Origin: Symsagittifera roscoffensis
Lineage: Eukaryota; Xenacoelomorpha; Acoela; Convolutidae
Length of the DNA stretch: 64,000 bases
NCBI RefSeq assembly: GCF_963678635.1
Contig: NC_087067.1
Span: 37,024,686-37,088,685, forward strand
Reading direction: 5' to 3'
Shown here: one piece after another, positions 34,286-43,417 of the stretch
Position numbering within the stretch: position 1 is the stretch's first letter
How the letters are laid out: each line of letters opens with the position of its first letter
Translations under genes and position numbers: made by a program
Notes under the pieces: generated by a model
The model's input: the letters and a program-made list of their open reading frames with translations, nothing else
Databases searched by the model: none
What the model was told of the DNA's origin: nothing

Positions 34286-36643
34286 CTATTTAAGTTTATT
34301 TCTGTGTTCATCAATTTCTATTAAGTTTGGATTTGCATGATCGAATCTGCGTTGTTCCTGTCGTAATTTGTCTATACTTCTCGGTTCAAAATGATATTCG
34401 CCCTCAATTCTGTCGGGGTCTTCGCTGATTTCCTTTTTGACTTTCGTCCACTTATCAACCAACTTGCCCATACTTTTGCTTTTGAACTTGGCCCCTGTGA
34501 AACCACTTCCAGGCGCAGAGCTAGTTTTCACTTTTGCTTTCCGTTTTTCTTTTTCTGTATTTGTAGATCGCGGATCACTTTCTTTCTTTTTAATACCAAT
34601 TGATTTACTTTCGCTAACTGGCGGGATAAGTTCTTCGGGCTGACGCTGTTCTTCCACAGCAAGCAGCGGCATTTGCGGTGGCAAACAATATACAACTTCC
34701 CCGACGCCCGGCAACTTTTCAACTGGAGTTTCATTAATTTCGATCTCTGCTTGCGATGCAACCTTGTCTTTTGAGCTGTAGTCTGAATGTACACTGCTAT
34801 AAGGAGACATCTCATGATTACTGGATTCCGTTGAGACATTTTGAACAGGAGGTGGCGTGTCAACAAATTCCCTTGATTCTACTGCTTCGTCACTTACAGA
34901 ACGAGTTTCGTCAGTATACATTGAGCTTCTCGGAGATTCAGACACGTGCCTTTCGTTTAACTTTTTCACAAAATGCGAAACGAGATCGTGCTTATTGCCG
35001 TAACCTTGTTTAGATAGCTGTTTTGCATACTTTTTCAGTTTTTTGTAAGCTTTGTACTGCTTCTCTGGATCATTGATGTCTTCGTGGAAGCTTTCAAATT
35101 CTGGGGGTAAATCTGGGTAATTGTTAGGAAGTGAATGATTACTGTCATTGTCACAGACTTGTGGATTCAGAATTACAGGATCTTCGCTTTCAATTGTCAC
35201 TTCATCATTGCTTGGAAGCGTAACATGTTTCGCATGTTCTGAGTAACTTTCTGGTACAAATGAGTGCTCTGGTAATGGGGGTGGTGGTGGTGGGGATGAA
35301 GCTGAGGGATGTGATTCTTTGGGCAGTGGAGGGGGCATATAATCGTTCATAACGTCAGTCTCAACTTGCTTCGAGAGTGGTTGGGGGATACTTTCAACCT
35401 GGATTTGAGGCTCATTTTCGTGGTTCTCGATAGAATCTGACGTTCCTAGATGCTTCATATCGGTTTTAATGGCTTTTTGTTCTACACCAAGACCTGTTAG
35501 CAGAGAACGCAACGGAGTATTGATGTCAGAAATACTGTTCAAATTTTTGTCGAAATACATATAACAATTTCTGTTATCATCCCATTTCAATTCTAGTCCA
35601 TTCTCCTCAATTGATTTTTCCACTGACTCCAGCTGATTTTTGATTGATTTTAAAGCTTCCATATAACTAAACTGTGATATGATATTTGAGTTGAAATTTT
35701 TTCGATGTAATTCAAACTCAACGAGTAGCTTTATAAAAGGATTAATTTCTTCCATAGATATTCCAAAACTTGATATTTTTGTTTCCAGATTTGTACAATA
35801 AGACGGGTCGTAAGGTTCAGGCTTTGTATCTGTTTTGACCATTTTGACTTCTAAATCTACAGCTGATTCCAGAGCTTCATCAATGTCAATTGAAGATAAA
35901 TCAGGATTGGTTTCCACGTCCATTTGTGAAACAATTTCTTTCTCATTCCTATCACCGTTATCCGATTCATTGGAATCGCTGATATCTCCATACGATGTCA
36001 AGCTGAAGATGGCTCCCATCTTACTTGGTTCAGGATTATTAATGATGATGTTAACATCTTCATCTGAGGGGCATGGACTTGCAACATCCTCAGTTTCTGT
36101 TTCCTTGTTGGCTTCAGAAGTTTCTTTTATGGGTTCCGTATCAACTTCCGTGAGATCATTGCGGTCTCCATTGGTTTCTTCATCAGTGACTATTTCAACC
36201 TTTTCCTTCTTCTCGAAACTTCTTTCGTGCGTTTTAATTTTAACATTTTCTGGGCGAATCCAAGTTGACTCCTTTGTTTCAGAATTATAGAAATAATTAC
36301 GTCCGTAAAAATCATCCCAGACTTCCAGCCAAACGCACTTTTCTGGAAAATTAGGAGCGATTGAAGCAGATTCTTGGCTTTTCTTCTCCAAATTATCAAT
36401 TTCATTCAGAAACTGCTGAAGGGTGGCATCAGTATCATTGACATTATCCGCATTGCTCTCACAAACAGCTCCACTATCTTTGGCAGCGAGTGTACCTTGC
36501 TTATCTTTTACAGGTGCAGGAGCGACAGCAGTTTTGTGGACTTCTGTATCACTAATTTCCTCTTCAGCGTCTGAACAACTTGGCGAAAGTCGTAGCTTTT
36601 GTCTTCGTCGAGTTAGTTGTTCGACTTTTCTTCGCTTACCCAT
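34286..36643 (-). CDS. FNBP4: FNBP4-like WW-domain protein, single exon
   Basis: 785 codons from ATG at 36643 to TAG at 34286-34288. Near residues 100-135 there is a good WW domain (WLEVWDDFYGRNYFYN, then STWIRP). A second, degenerate WW-like segment (LELKWDDNRNCYMYF) lies near 350. Pro-rich stretches (PPPPPPLPEH) near 440 would bind SH3/WW/profilin-type partners. The acidic and Lys-rich linkers look disordered. The C-terminus carries 'MGKLVDKWTKVKKEI', like the conserved tail of formin-binding protein 4, and the N-terminal MGKRRK fits too. FNBP4 proteins are nuclear/splicing-associated formin interactors; that function is inferred by family. The lack of introns is odd next to a 12-exon gene. 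It converges on the transporter with 177 bp between the stops. Confidence 0.75.
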   Translation of the reverse strand: MGKRRKVEQLTRRRQKLRLSPSCSDAEEEISDTEVHKTAVAPAPVKDKQGTLAAKDSGAVCESNADNVNDTDATLQQFLNEIDNLEKKSQESASIAPNFPEKCVWLEVWDDFYGRNYFYNSETKESTWIRPENVKIKTHERSFEKKEKVEIVTDEETNGDRNDLTEVDTEPIKETSEANKETETEDVASPCPSDEDVNIIINNPEPSKMGAIFSLTSYGDISDSNESDNGDRNEKEIVSQMDVETNPDLSSIDIDEALESAVDLEVKMVKTDTKPEPYDPSYCTNLETKISSFGISMEEINPFIKLLVEFELHRKNFNSNIISQFSYMEALKSIKNQLESVEKSIEENGLELKWDDNRNCYMYFDKNLNSISDINTPLRSLLTGLGVEQKAIKTDMKHLGTSDSIENHENEPQIQVESIPQPLSKQVETDVMNDYMPPPLPKESHPSASSPPPPPPLPEHSFVPESYSEHAKHVTLPSNDEVTIESEDPVILNPQVCDNDSNHSLPNNYPDLPPEFESFHEDINDPEKQYKAYKKLKKYAKQLSKQGYGNKHDLVSHFVKKLNERHVSESPRSSMYTDETRSVSDEAVESREFVDTPPPVQNVSTESSNHEMSPYSSVHSDYSSKDKVASQAEIEINETPVEKLPGVGEVVYCLPPQMPLLAVEEQRQPEELIPPVSESKSIGIKKKESDPRSTNTEKEKRKAKVKTSSAPGSGFTGAKFKSKSMGKLVDKWTKVKKEISEDPDRIEGEYHFEPRSIDKLRQEQRRFDHANPNLIEIDEHRNKLK

Positions 36644-36649
36644 AGCTTA

Positions 36650-37860
36650 AAAAAAGATATGCATTTTGAGAGATGGAACACCAAACTTTATTTCAGTCAA
36701 TCGAAAAACAATATATACAACAAAAACAAGGATAGCAGGTTGCTGTGAAGTAGCACAGAATGTTCCGACCATACTCATAAAAAATACTAAAAAGCATTTT
36801 CATGTTCTTTTTTAAACTAGTGTTGGTTTCTGTGAGTCGTATGATAAAAGGATCTGACGAAAACATAAAATTTAGGCATATGCGACAATATATAATAAGC
36901 ATATAAGACAAATCGGGCAACGGTTTGTCGAAAAATGACAAAAAAAAACACAGATTTTTTTTTGAAATTATGCTTCTATAATAAGCTTGCTCGCTTGCTT
37001 TACTGGCTCGAAATTAGACTAAAACTCAAAAAATTTCAAACTGGTTCTTCTCGACACTGGAACAACTGTTAGAAAAATTTTGAACGTTGTTCGAATCAGG
37101 GCTGAAAGGGCTTCAATAAGATATATCAGTCCAGTCAGTACAATGATTATTTGCGGTATGATTTTAGATAAACAACAAAAACATCCTGCTTGCTCACCTT
37201 ATTAGCTCGAAATAAGACCAAAAATCACAAAGATCAAACAAGTTTTCTCAACACCGGAAAAACTTTTTTATTGGCAATTTAATTTCCAATTATTTTGTAA
37301 TTGGAAACTTGGCAATAAAAAAAAACAAAGCTAAAAAAAACAAAATTTATGACGTTGGTCTCGACTGATGCTCAATTTCAGTAATTGACCGTCGGAAAAC
37401 ATTATCACCAACGCTATACAAGCATTCAGTATCATCCAAGATCAGCGCCCAATAAGCAGCAAAAAACTTAAGCAGACGCACATTGAGCCGAAAACAACAT
37501 TGCAGTAACAAATCGCAGAATGGCAATTTTCTGAACTATTAAATTGTTATACTTACACCCCACCCAACCCCCTCCTGAAACGTAAAAAAGCACAGCAACC
37601 TGTTTTCGCTCTTCAAACAACGCATATCAGATATGAATGTGCCAATAAACAATAAGCCGAAACATCTGAGAAAAATAAAAAGGAACTTATTCAAATTCAT
37701 AGTTGGTCAAGATAGAAGTCACAATTACTAGCGTGTAACGCACTTCCGACGCTTCAAACTCTTAACAACTCATAAAAAACCGCACATATTGGAAACAAGA
37801 TCTGCAGCTTTTTAGTGTATTCTGACAGCACCCAATTACATGATTGGTAATTTCAAATTT
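36650..37860. other. repeat-rich spacer upstream of the FNBP4-like gene
   Basis: AT-rich. 36715-37180 is another copy of repeat family R (AAAACAAGGATAGCAGGTTG, CACAGAATGTTCCGACCATA). The promoter of the FNBP4-like gene must lie here, but no specific element can be read. Confidence 0.5.
36715..37180 (+). repeat. dispersed repeat family R, copy 3
   Basis: Ordered similarity to 25240-25850 and 26150-26760, including ATGTTCCGACCATAC, GGCATATGCGACA and an end GATTATTTGCGGTATGATTT. Confidence 0.45.
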
Positions 37861-38503
37861 TATAATTTTTTTAAATTCTAATTTTGAAAATTCATTACAG
37901 CGTCATATCTCGAAAAACTATAGGGCCTCTAGAGAATTTAAAAGCCAGATTTGCCATCACTGAGAGTAACCTGAGAGCACCCTACTATAGGGCTGGGAAT
38001 TTTAAATTGAAAATTTTCAAACCTAAGTTTCCCGAAAAATTTTGAAAGATCATTAAAAACGTCATATCTCGGAAACTAAAAGGATTCGATCTTTCAAAAT
38101 TAGAGGCAAGATTTGCAACTAAAATCATTTGAGCAGTCTCCTTGAGACGCACGAGTTGCAACTCCTGAGAGTACCCTCACAGTACCCAAACAAAACGACA
38201 TTGTTGAGAATTCCTAATTTTGTGAAACTTTTCAAATTTATGTTTTCTGCAAATTTTCTAATAATAAAATAAAAACGTCAAATCTCGAAAACTACAAATA
38301 AATGAGTTTCAGGGTACGGATTTTGTGATTTTTTTTAATCTATGTTTACAGAAAAGTTTGTAGGAAATCTGAAAATATACGTCAAATCTCAAAAACTACA
38401 AGGATATGAGAGACAATATTTGGAGGCAAGCTTTGCAACCCCTAACAGTACCCTGCCACCACCCAAGTACAGGGTTAGGAATTTCAAATAAATTAATGAA
38501 GTG
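37860..38503 (+). repeat. satellite-like tandem repeat, left part
   Basis: Units keyed by CGTCATATCTCGAAAAACTA followed by GGAGGCAAG/AGATTTGC and GAGAGTACC/CTGAGAGCACCC blocks. The key word occurs at 37901, 38060, 38276 and 38380. Spacing is irregular (104-216 bp). The same repeat resumes right after the giant element at 61141. Confidence 0.75.
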
Positions 38504-39377
38504 TGCCAGTCGGTCATATTTGGAAGTTTGACCTTGAGAAAAGCAAGAGCACTTAATTTTGGGGTGAAATTTAATTTTTCAAAAATTCGAATGGAGCCTG
38601 TCATGCACGATTTTCTCGCGATAACTGAAAACCGAAAAAGAGAATTCAGAACGATCGAACAACAATCGCGGGAAAGTTGCTATTCGCAATTTCTGTCGGA
38701 ATAGAACGAGAGTAGAGCTGTCCCATCTGAAACAGAGACAGGCGTATTCCCGAGAACTGGATTGTTATCACTCGATTGGATTACTATTTGAACTGAACTA
38801 GAGTGAACCTTCGGTGGAAAGGTGGACAGCTTGAGTGTCCCAATGGTTCACGAGAAACTACATCATAGAGTTAAAACTTGTCCTTGTCATTGAAACATCA
38901 AAACTCATTTAGTTACGTTATTTAATTCTCGAGTTAATTACCGACTGAAGTACTTCCCTTTCTTGAGTGTGCTACGATGTGAGTACTTAATTTAAATTTC
39001 TAGAGTGTGTTTTATGATTGTTATGTTGAGGTAAGGCGAGTTTTAGGTTGATCCATCTGAAATGGATCAAAGTTCCACTGTCTAATAAAAAGTAACTTAA
39101 CGGATTGTTCCAACCCGGTTTTTAACGGCGTTCATGTATTTTGGGTATCTAGAGACCTGAGTATGGGGACGTTATTATTTCTAGAGTGGGGGGGATATTT
39201 TGGTAGTAGCCTTTAAGCTGTAACGGGTCGTGGTCTCATGTCACAAGCGAACCGAATTGGCTCCGACTGATTTGAGGTGGAAAAACACAAGAGATAGTGT
39301 CCCTGACTCTTGAGCCAATGGTTATAGGGCCTATTTTTCTTAAGCCTCATGTGTGACTACAGTAGACGAATGTTACA
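38504..39377 (+). repeat. 5' LTR of the giant element
   Basis: TGCCAGTCGG...GAATGTTACA, 874 bp. By eye it differs from 60267-61140 at five positions (near 38699, 38867, 38900, 39023 and 39146), about 99.4% identity. It begins with TG and ends with CA. Confidence 0.97.
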
Positions 39378-39881
39378 TAGTGTTTTTATGGCGCTCCTGG
39401 GTGTTTACGACATCAAGACTACGGAGTCGAACCCACTTGAGACAGCTTCGGGCTGAATGCCCATTCTAGAGTACCGGTGGTACGGTTCGGCAGGAACGTG
39501 CAAACCTTCCGGTTGTACCGTGATAGCTTTTTAAGAAAACTCGAGAAAACTTCCTGGTACGCTCTCCGAACAAGGCTTAGCTAACCGAGTAAAAGGGGGC
39601 AACTAGGGGGACAAAAACACGAGCAAAAAGACAAAAAGCAAAACAAAAACCAGAAAAGAATAGAAAAAGGAACAAAAACCATAAAACGAAAAAAGACAGT
39701 GACTTTGACACCAGATTAGTTGGATCAAACCTTTATATTAATTAAATAGTATACCCATACTGTTTTACAAGTTCGATCGTTTCGATCAACCTAGCAATTT
39801 AACCCAGTAACCTCAATAAAGTGCCCGAGTGTGGGGCGTTGTCAAGGGTTTTCAGATAGCTTGGAACTTAGCTGGACAACA

Positions 39882-40073
39882 AGGAGACTTGACTGGAAGA
39901 GGTGACCAGCCGAGTGGGAAAGTGGTTCAGGAGCACTTGAGCTGAACTAATAGGAGACTTGACTGAAAGAGGTGACCAGCCGAGTGGGAAAGTGGTTCAG
40001 GAGCACTTGAGCTGAACCAATAGGAGACTGGACTGGAAGAGGTGACCAGTCGAGTGGGAAAGTAGTCAAGAAG
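39882..40073 (+). repeat. 70-bp tandem repeat, 2.7 units
   Basis: Units start at 39882, 39952 and 40022 with AGGAGACTTGACTGGAAGAG, then GTGACCAGCCGAGTGGGAAA. The first two units differ by a few bases. The third is partial. Confidence 0.9.
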
Positions 40074-40279
40074 GATTTGGCAGTTCTCGAGTTCTCAAGT
40101 TGGGCAGAACGGGTATCGTTAAAATCCACATTACATTATAGGAGATAAGTGTAAAATTGGATAAGCGAAATCCCCCGGTTTTGAAGAACGTTTTTACTTG
40201 AGCAGGCCTGGAGACAGGTCTACGGTTTTCTCTTGAGAGGTTTAGCACCCGGCGCTTAAGGTAATTTTAGGCTTAAGAA

Positions 40280-40542
40280 GGGGGGCTAAAAAGGGGGGAG
40301 GTTAGAAGGGGGGCTGGTTAAGTTAGAGGTTGGCGGTTGTAAATTGTAAAAAGGGGGGAAATTAGAGTAACTAATTAGTCGACATCGTTGATTTAGTTAT
40401 ATTAGTCATTTACACGCGTTGGTCATAGGAAGCGGATATCCAAAATTGGAATTAGGTTAAGGTAGGTACCCTGATCGGATCGGTAGGGGGGAACGGACAT
40501 AGACAGTTTTTGTGATACCCCATAAGATCGCTAGCAGGGGGG
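40280..40542 (+). repeat. cluster of six-G runs (PPT-like / G-quadruplex-prone)
   Basis: Runs of exactly six G at 40280-40285, 40293-40298, 40308-40313, 40353-40358, 40486-40491 and 40537-40542, several preceded by A-runs (AAAAAGGGGGG). Further AAAAGGGGGG runs occur near 40780 and 50645. The form is that of retroviral polypurine tracts, and the closely spaced first four could fold as a G-quadruplex. Confidence 0.7.
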
Positions 40543-40965
40543 AAGGAAACGCGTGGCAATTAGGTACCAGACATTTTTTCGATAGAAGGTAGACATTTGT
40601 CACCTTTGAATTTTAGGTGGATTCATCTTTCTGTTTTTATTACTTTTTCTTGCTTAGATTTTTGTTGCATTTTGGTAAGGATTTGTGTTTGGCTTTTATA
40701 CGAACAGGTGATCACAAGATACCTGCGCACAGGTTTTGGTTTCAAGTTGCTTGGAACATTGAAAAAGAGGTAACTAAAAAGGGGGGTCAGCATTTGGCCA
40801 CTAAGAGAGGGTTTTTGGGAAATTTTTTACTAGAGCTTGAGTGGTGGTATAAGGTACAGTGAGTCAAGAAGTCCCCATAACGAGGAAGAAAGAGGTCCCA
40901 CCGCTCAGACACTTGTCAACAGTCTTGGGACAGTGCAGTCCTGGACCAGAGCAGTCTTGGGACAC

Positions 40966-41290
40966 TAGCCTTGGGACAGTGGTCTTGGGACAGCGGTCTT
41001 GGGACAGTGGTCTTGGGACAGTGTTCTTGGGACAGTGGTCTTGGGACAGTGGTCTTGGGACAGTGGTCTTGTGACAGTGGTCTTGGGACAGTGGTCTTGG
41101 GACAGTGGTCTTGGGACAGTGGTCTTGGGACAGTGGTCTTGGGACAGTGGTCTTGGGACAGTGGTCTTGGGACAGTGGTCTTGGGACAGTGGTCTTGGGA
41201 CACTAGCCTTGGGACACTGACCTTGGGGCAGTACTCTTGGGACAGTCTTGGGACAGTGGTCCTGGGACAAGGGTCTTGGGACACTGACGG
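40966..41290 (+). repeat. 14-bp minisatellite
   Basis: About 18 near-perfect units of TCTTGGGACAGTGG from about 40966 to 41215, with degenerate units on both sides (40920-41330). Because 14 is not a multiple of 3, all frames give 14-residue repeats on both strands; these are not genes. Confidence 0.95.
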
Positions 41291-41617
41291 AAAGTACTGG
41301 GACAGTAACGAACAGTCTTGGGACAGTAGAAAAAAAAACCTGGGACGGTACAAAGAAGAGTAGGGACGGTAACTGGAAGTTAGGAAGGTATAAAAAATGA
41401 AGTAAAATTACAATAAGTGTTTGAGACAGATTTAAAACAGAACAACACTAGTCGGAACCCGGTACGGTTGGGACCACAAATAAAGAAAGTTTCAAGAAAG
41501 GTTTTTATCACGTTGTATATTTCCTTTTAAGAATTCTTTTCCACAAAAGATTTTATTCGTAGAATAGAATTGTGTATATAATAATATTGTAAATAAGAGC
41601 AATTGTAAATAGAAATA

Positions 41618-43417
41618 ATGAGACGGAGTAGGGTACCGGTGCTCGAAAAAAGGTCAAGTGGATCAAACATGAAATATAACTCGTCGCTGCGCGGAACGAT
41701 ATCAATGGGCCCAAGCAAAACGAAAGATAACTTTTCAGTTAGCATGGTCAGCACGAGGAGTAGTACCGAGAACAAGGCGCGAGAAGGTGCTAAAGACAAA
41801 CAGGTGGAGCCCACAATTGAAATCGATCTAGAGACACCAGACCAGAGCGTAGATGAAGTGGAGAAGAAGACTACGGAATCCACACCGATGCCCCATATGG
41901 AAGATCAAAATCCAAAAACCGTGGAGTTTTCGCCGATAGACGCGTTGGAAGACACAACAGGCAATACCCGAGGTACGGTGAAAGACGACTCTCAAGTAAA
42001 GAAAACATCTTTTACAGAAAAGTTGGCGATGATGGTCGGAATGAAATCGAAGGACAATACGGCCGAAGAATCAAAAAGTGAAAGAGCACGAACATTTGGG
42101 ACAGTGAGCGCGAAGGCGACAGAAGCCGACCTAAAGGAAGAACAAGTCAGAACAGGAGCGACAGCCGAAAACAAGATAACTGCTGATCATGAAACAGCTA
42201 CTCTTGAGCTTGGCGACCTGATGACAAAACTAAACCAGATCGACAAGAAACTAAAGTACAGTGAGGAAGATAGAGACTTAATAAGGAAAGAGTTGAAATA
42301 CAACAAACACGAGTATCTGGATAGTTATTTTAACCTGGCAAAGGCGACAGACGAGAGACTCCAGCAGATGTCGGACAAGGTAGATGCCACCAATGAAGAA
42401 CGAGATAAGAACATCAAAAGAGATATGCAACAGTTGAAAAACCGATATGATGATGTCAACAGCCAATTAGGTAGCCTAGAAAAAAGGATGGACACAATGA
42501 ACAGGAATCAAGCCGAAAGTTCGTGTGCAATACAGGCGAAGTTGGATGCAATCTTGAGAAATTCTACCTCACAAGAAAAACCGGCAGCGGATCGCACGCA
42601 AGGCACCAGAGTGGACTTTGTGGAACCACAAAGGAACAAACGGCAATCGACACCGTTGCCTTTAAACCGGGATGCGGTAAGCATTGCACCAACGGTGGCT
42701 AAAACAATCATGAAAAATGGGACATCAAACACAACGAGTGGTCCGGGGGACTCAACAGCTAGCAGCAACGCAGGTCCGGATGCCATGACGTGGGCAAGCA
42801 CTTGGGAGATGATGAACAGGACTCTAGAGGCCTTCGCCACGAGGAACACTAACTCGAGCGATAGGAGAGACGGAAAATCAAGAAAAACTTTCAAAAAGCC
42901 AAAAGAATTCAAAGACGACTCAGATGGATGCATTGACACGTGGGTGGAAGTGATGAGATTACATCTAGAACAAGATAACTTAAATGATGAAAGGCAAGCA
43001 TGCACAGCCATACTCAGCAACCTGGAAGGCACGGCATTGAAATGCGTGGTTGCAAAGAAAGAAGAAGAACGCGATACCGCGGACAAAATCTTCGAAATAT
43101 TGCTGAATCGATTTGGATCAGGCATGAAGGGTCACCAAGCGATGATGCGATTTGAAAAGAGAAAGCAGAGGGACGACGAGTCAATTGATTGGTTCCTAGA
43201 TGACCTCGAGAGCTTGAGAAGAAGGAGTGACCCGGAGGAGTCGACAAACAGAAGAAACTTTAGCATTGCCTCGAAGTTCATTGATGGGGTAAAAAGTGAT
43301 GACTTAAGAACAATGTTAGCGACATACTACACATTGTCGAAAGACAGCGCACCGACCCCAGAAGAAATGAGACAGAAATCAAGGGAATACATGCTGATGA
43401 AACCCAAGAAATACTGA
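41618..43417 (+). CDS. gag: Gag (matrix/capsid part) of the giant element
   Basis: 599 codons from ATG at 41618. The N-terminal third is charged and low-complexity. Residues about 195-300 form a coiled coil (LMTKLNQIDKKLKYSEEDRD onward). Residues about 430-595 are capsid-like, with 'CIDTWVEVMRLHLEQDNL', a conserved Leu/Trp-spaced 'FDDFL'-type helix (SIDWFLDDLESLRRR) and an R/K-rich end, as in Ty3-type Gag. It ends at TGA 43415-43417. The reading frame continues open through 24 codons into the zinc-knuckle ORF, so the TGA either arose by mutation or is read through. The product forms the particle shell. Confidence 0.9.
   Translation: MRRSRVPVLEKRSSGSNMKYNSSLRGTISMGPSKTKDNFSVSMVSTRSSTENKAREGAKDKQVEPTIEIDLETPDQSVDEVEKKTTESTPMPHMEDQNPKTVEFSPIDALEDTTGNTRGTVKDDSQVKKTSFTEKLAMMVGMKSKDNTAEESKSERARTFGTVSAKATEADLKEEQVRTGATAENKITADHETATLELGDLMTKLNQIDKKLKYSEEDRDLIRKELKYNKHEYLDSYFNLAKATDERLQQMSDKVDATNEERDKNIKRDMQQLKNRYDDVNSQLGSLEKRMDTMNRNQAESSCAIQAKLDAILRNSTSQEKPAADRTQGTRVDFVEPQRNKRQSTPLPLNRDAVSIAPTVAKTIMKNGTSNTTSGPGDSTASSNAGPDAMTWASTWEMMNRTLEAFATRNTNSSDRRDGKSRKTFKKPKEFKDDSDGCIDTWVEVMRLHLEQDNLNDERQACTAILSNLEGTALKCVVAKKEEERDTADKIFEILLNRFGSGMKGHQAMMRFEKRKQRDDESIDWFLDDLESLRRRSDPEESTNRRNFSIASKFIDGVKSDDLRTMLATYYTLSKDSAPTPEEMRQKSREYMLMKPKKY

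Larger units (their letters stand above)
39378..41617 (+). other. long 5' leader of the giant element
   Basis: 2.24 kb without a credible gene. It holds a possible primer-binding site (TGGCGCTCCTGGG from 39389, 11 bp inside the LTR), a 70-bp tandem repeat, a set of G6 runs and a 14-bp minisatellite, each listed separately. The word CTTGAG recurs. The last 200 bp are AT-rich up to the gag ATG. Confidence 0.8.

Noticed and set aside
38501-38704. 67-codon ORF at the start of each LTR
   Set aside because: Present in both LTRs simply because they are copies; no protein features, and it starts outside the 5' LTR.
40916-41363. Several long ORFs on both strands
   Set aside because: They are translations of the 14-bp minisatellite; the period is not a multiple of 3, so every frame yields a repeat peptide.
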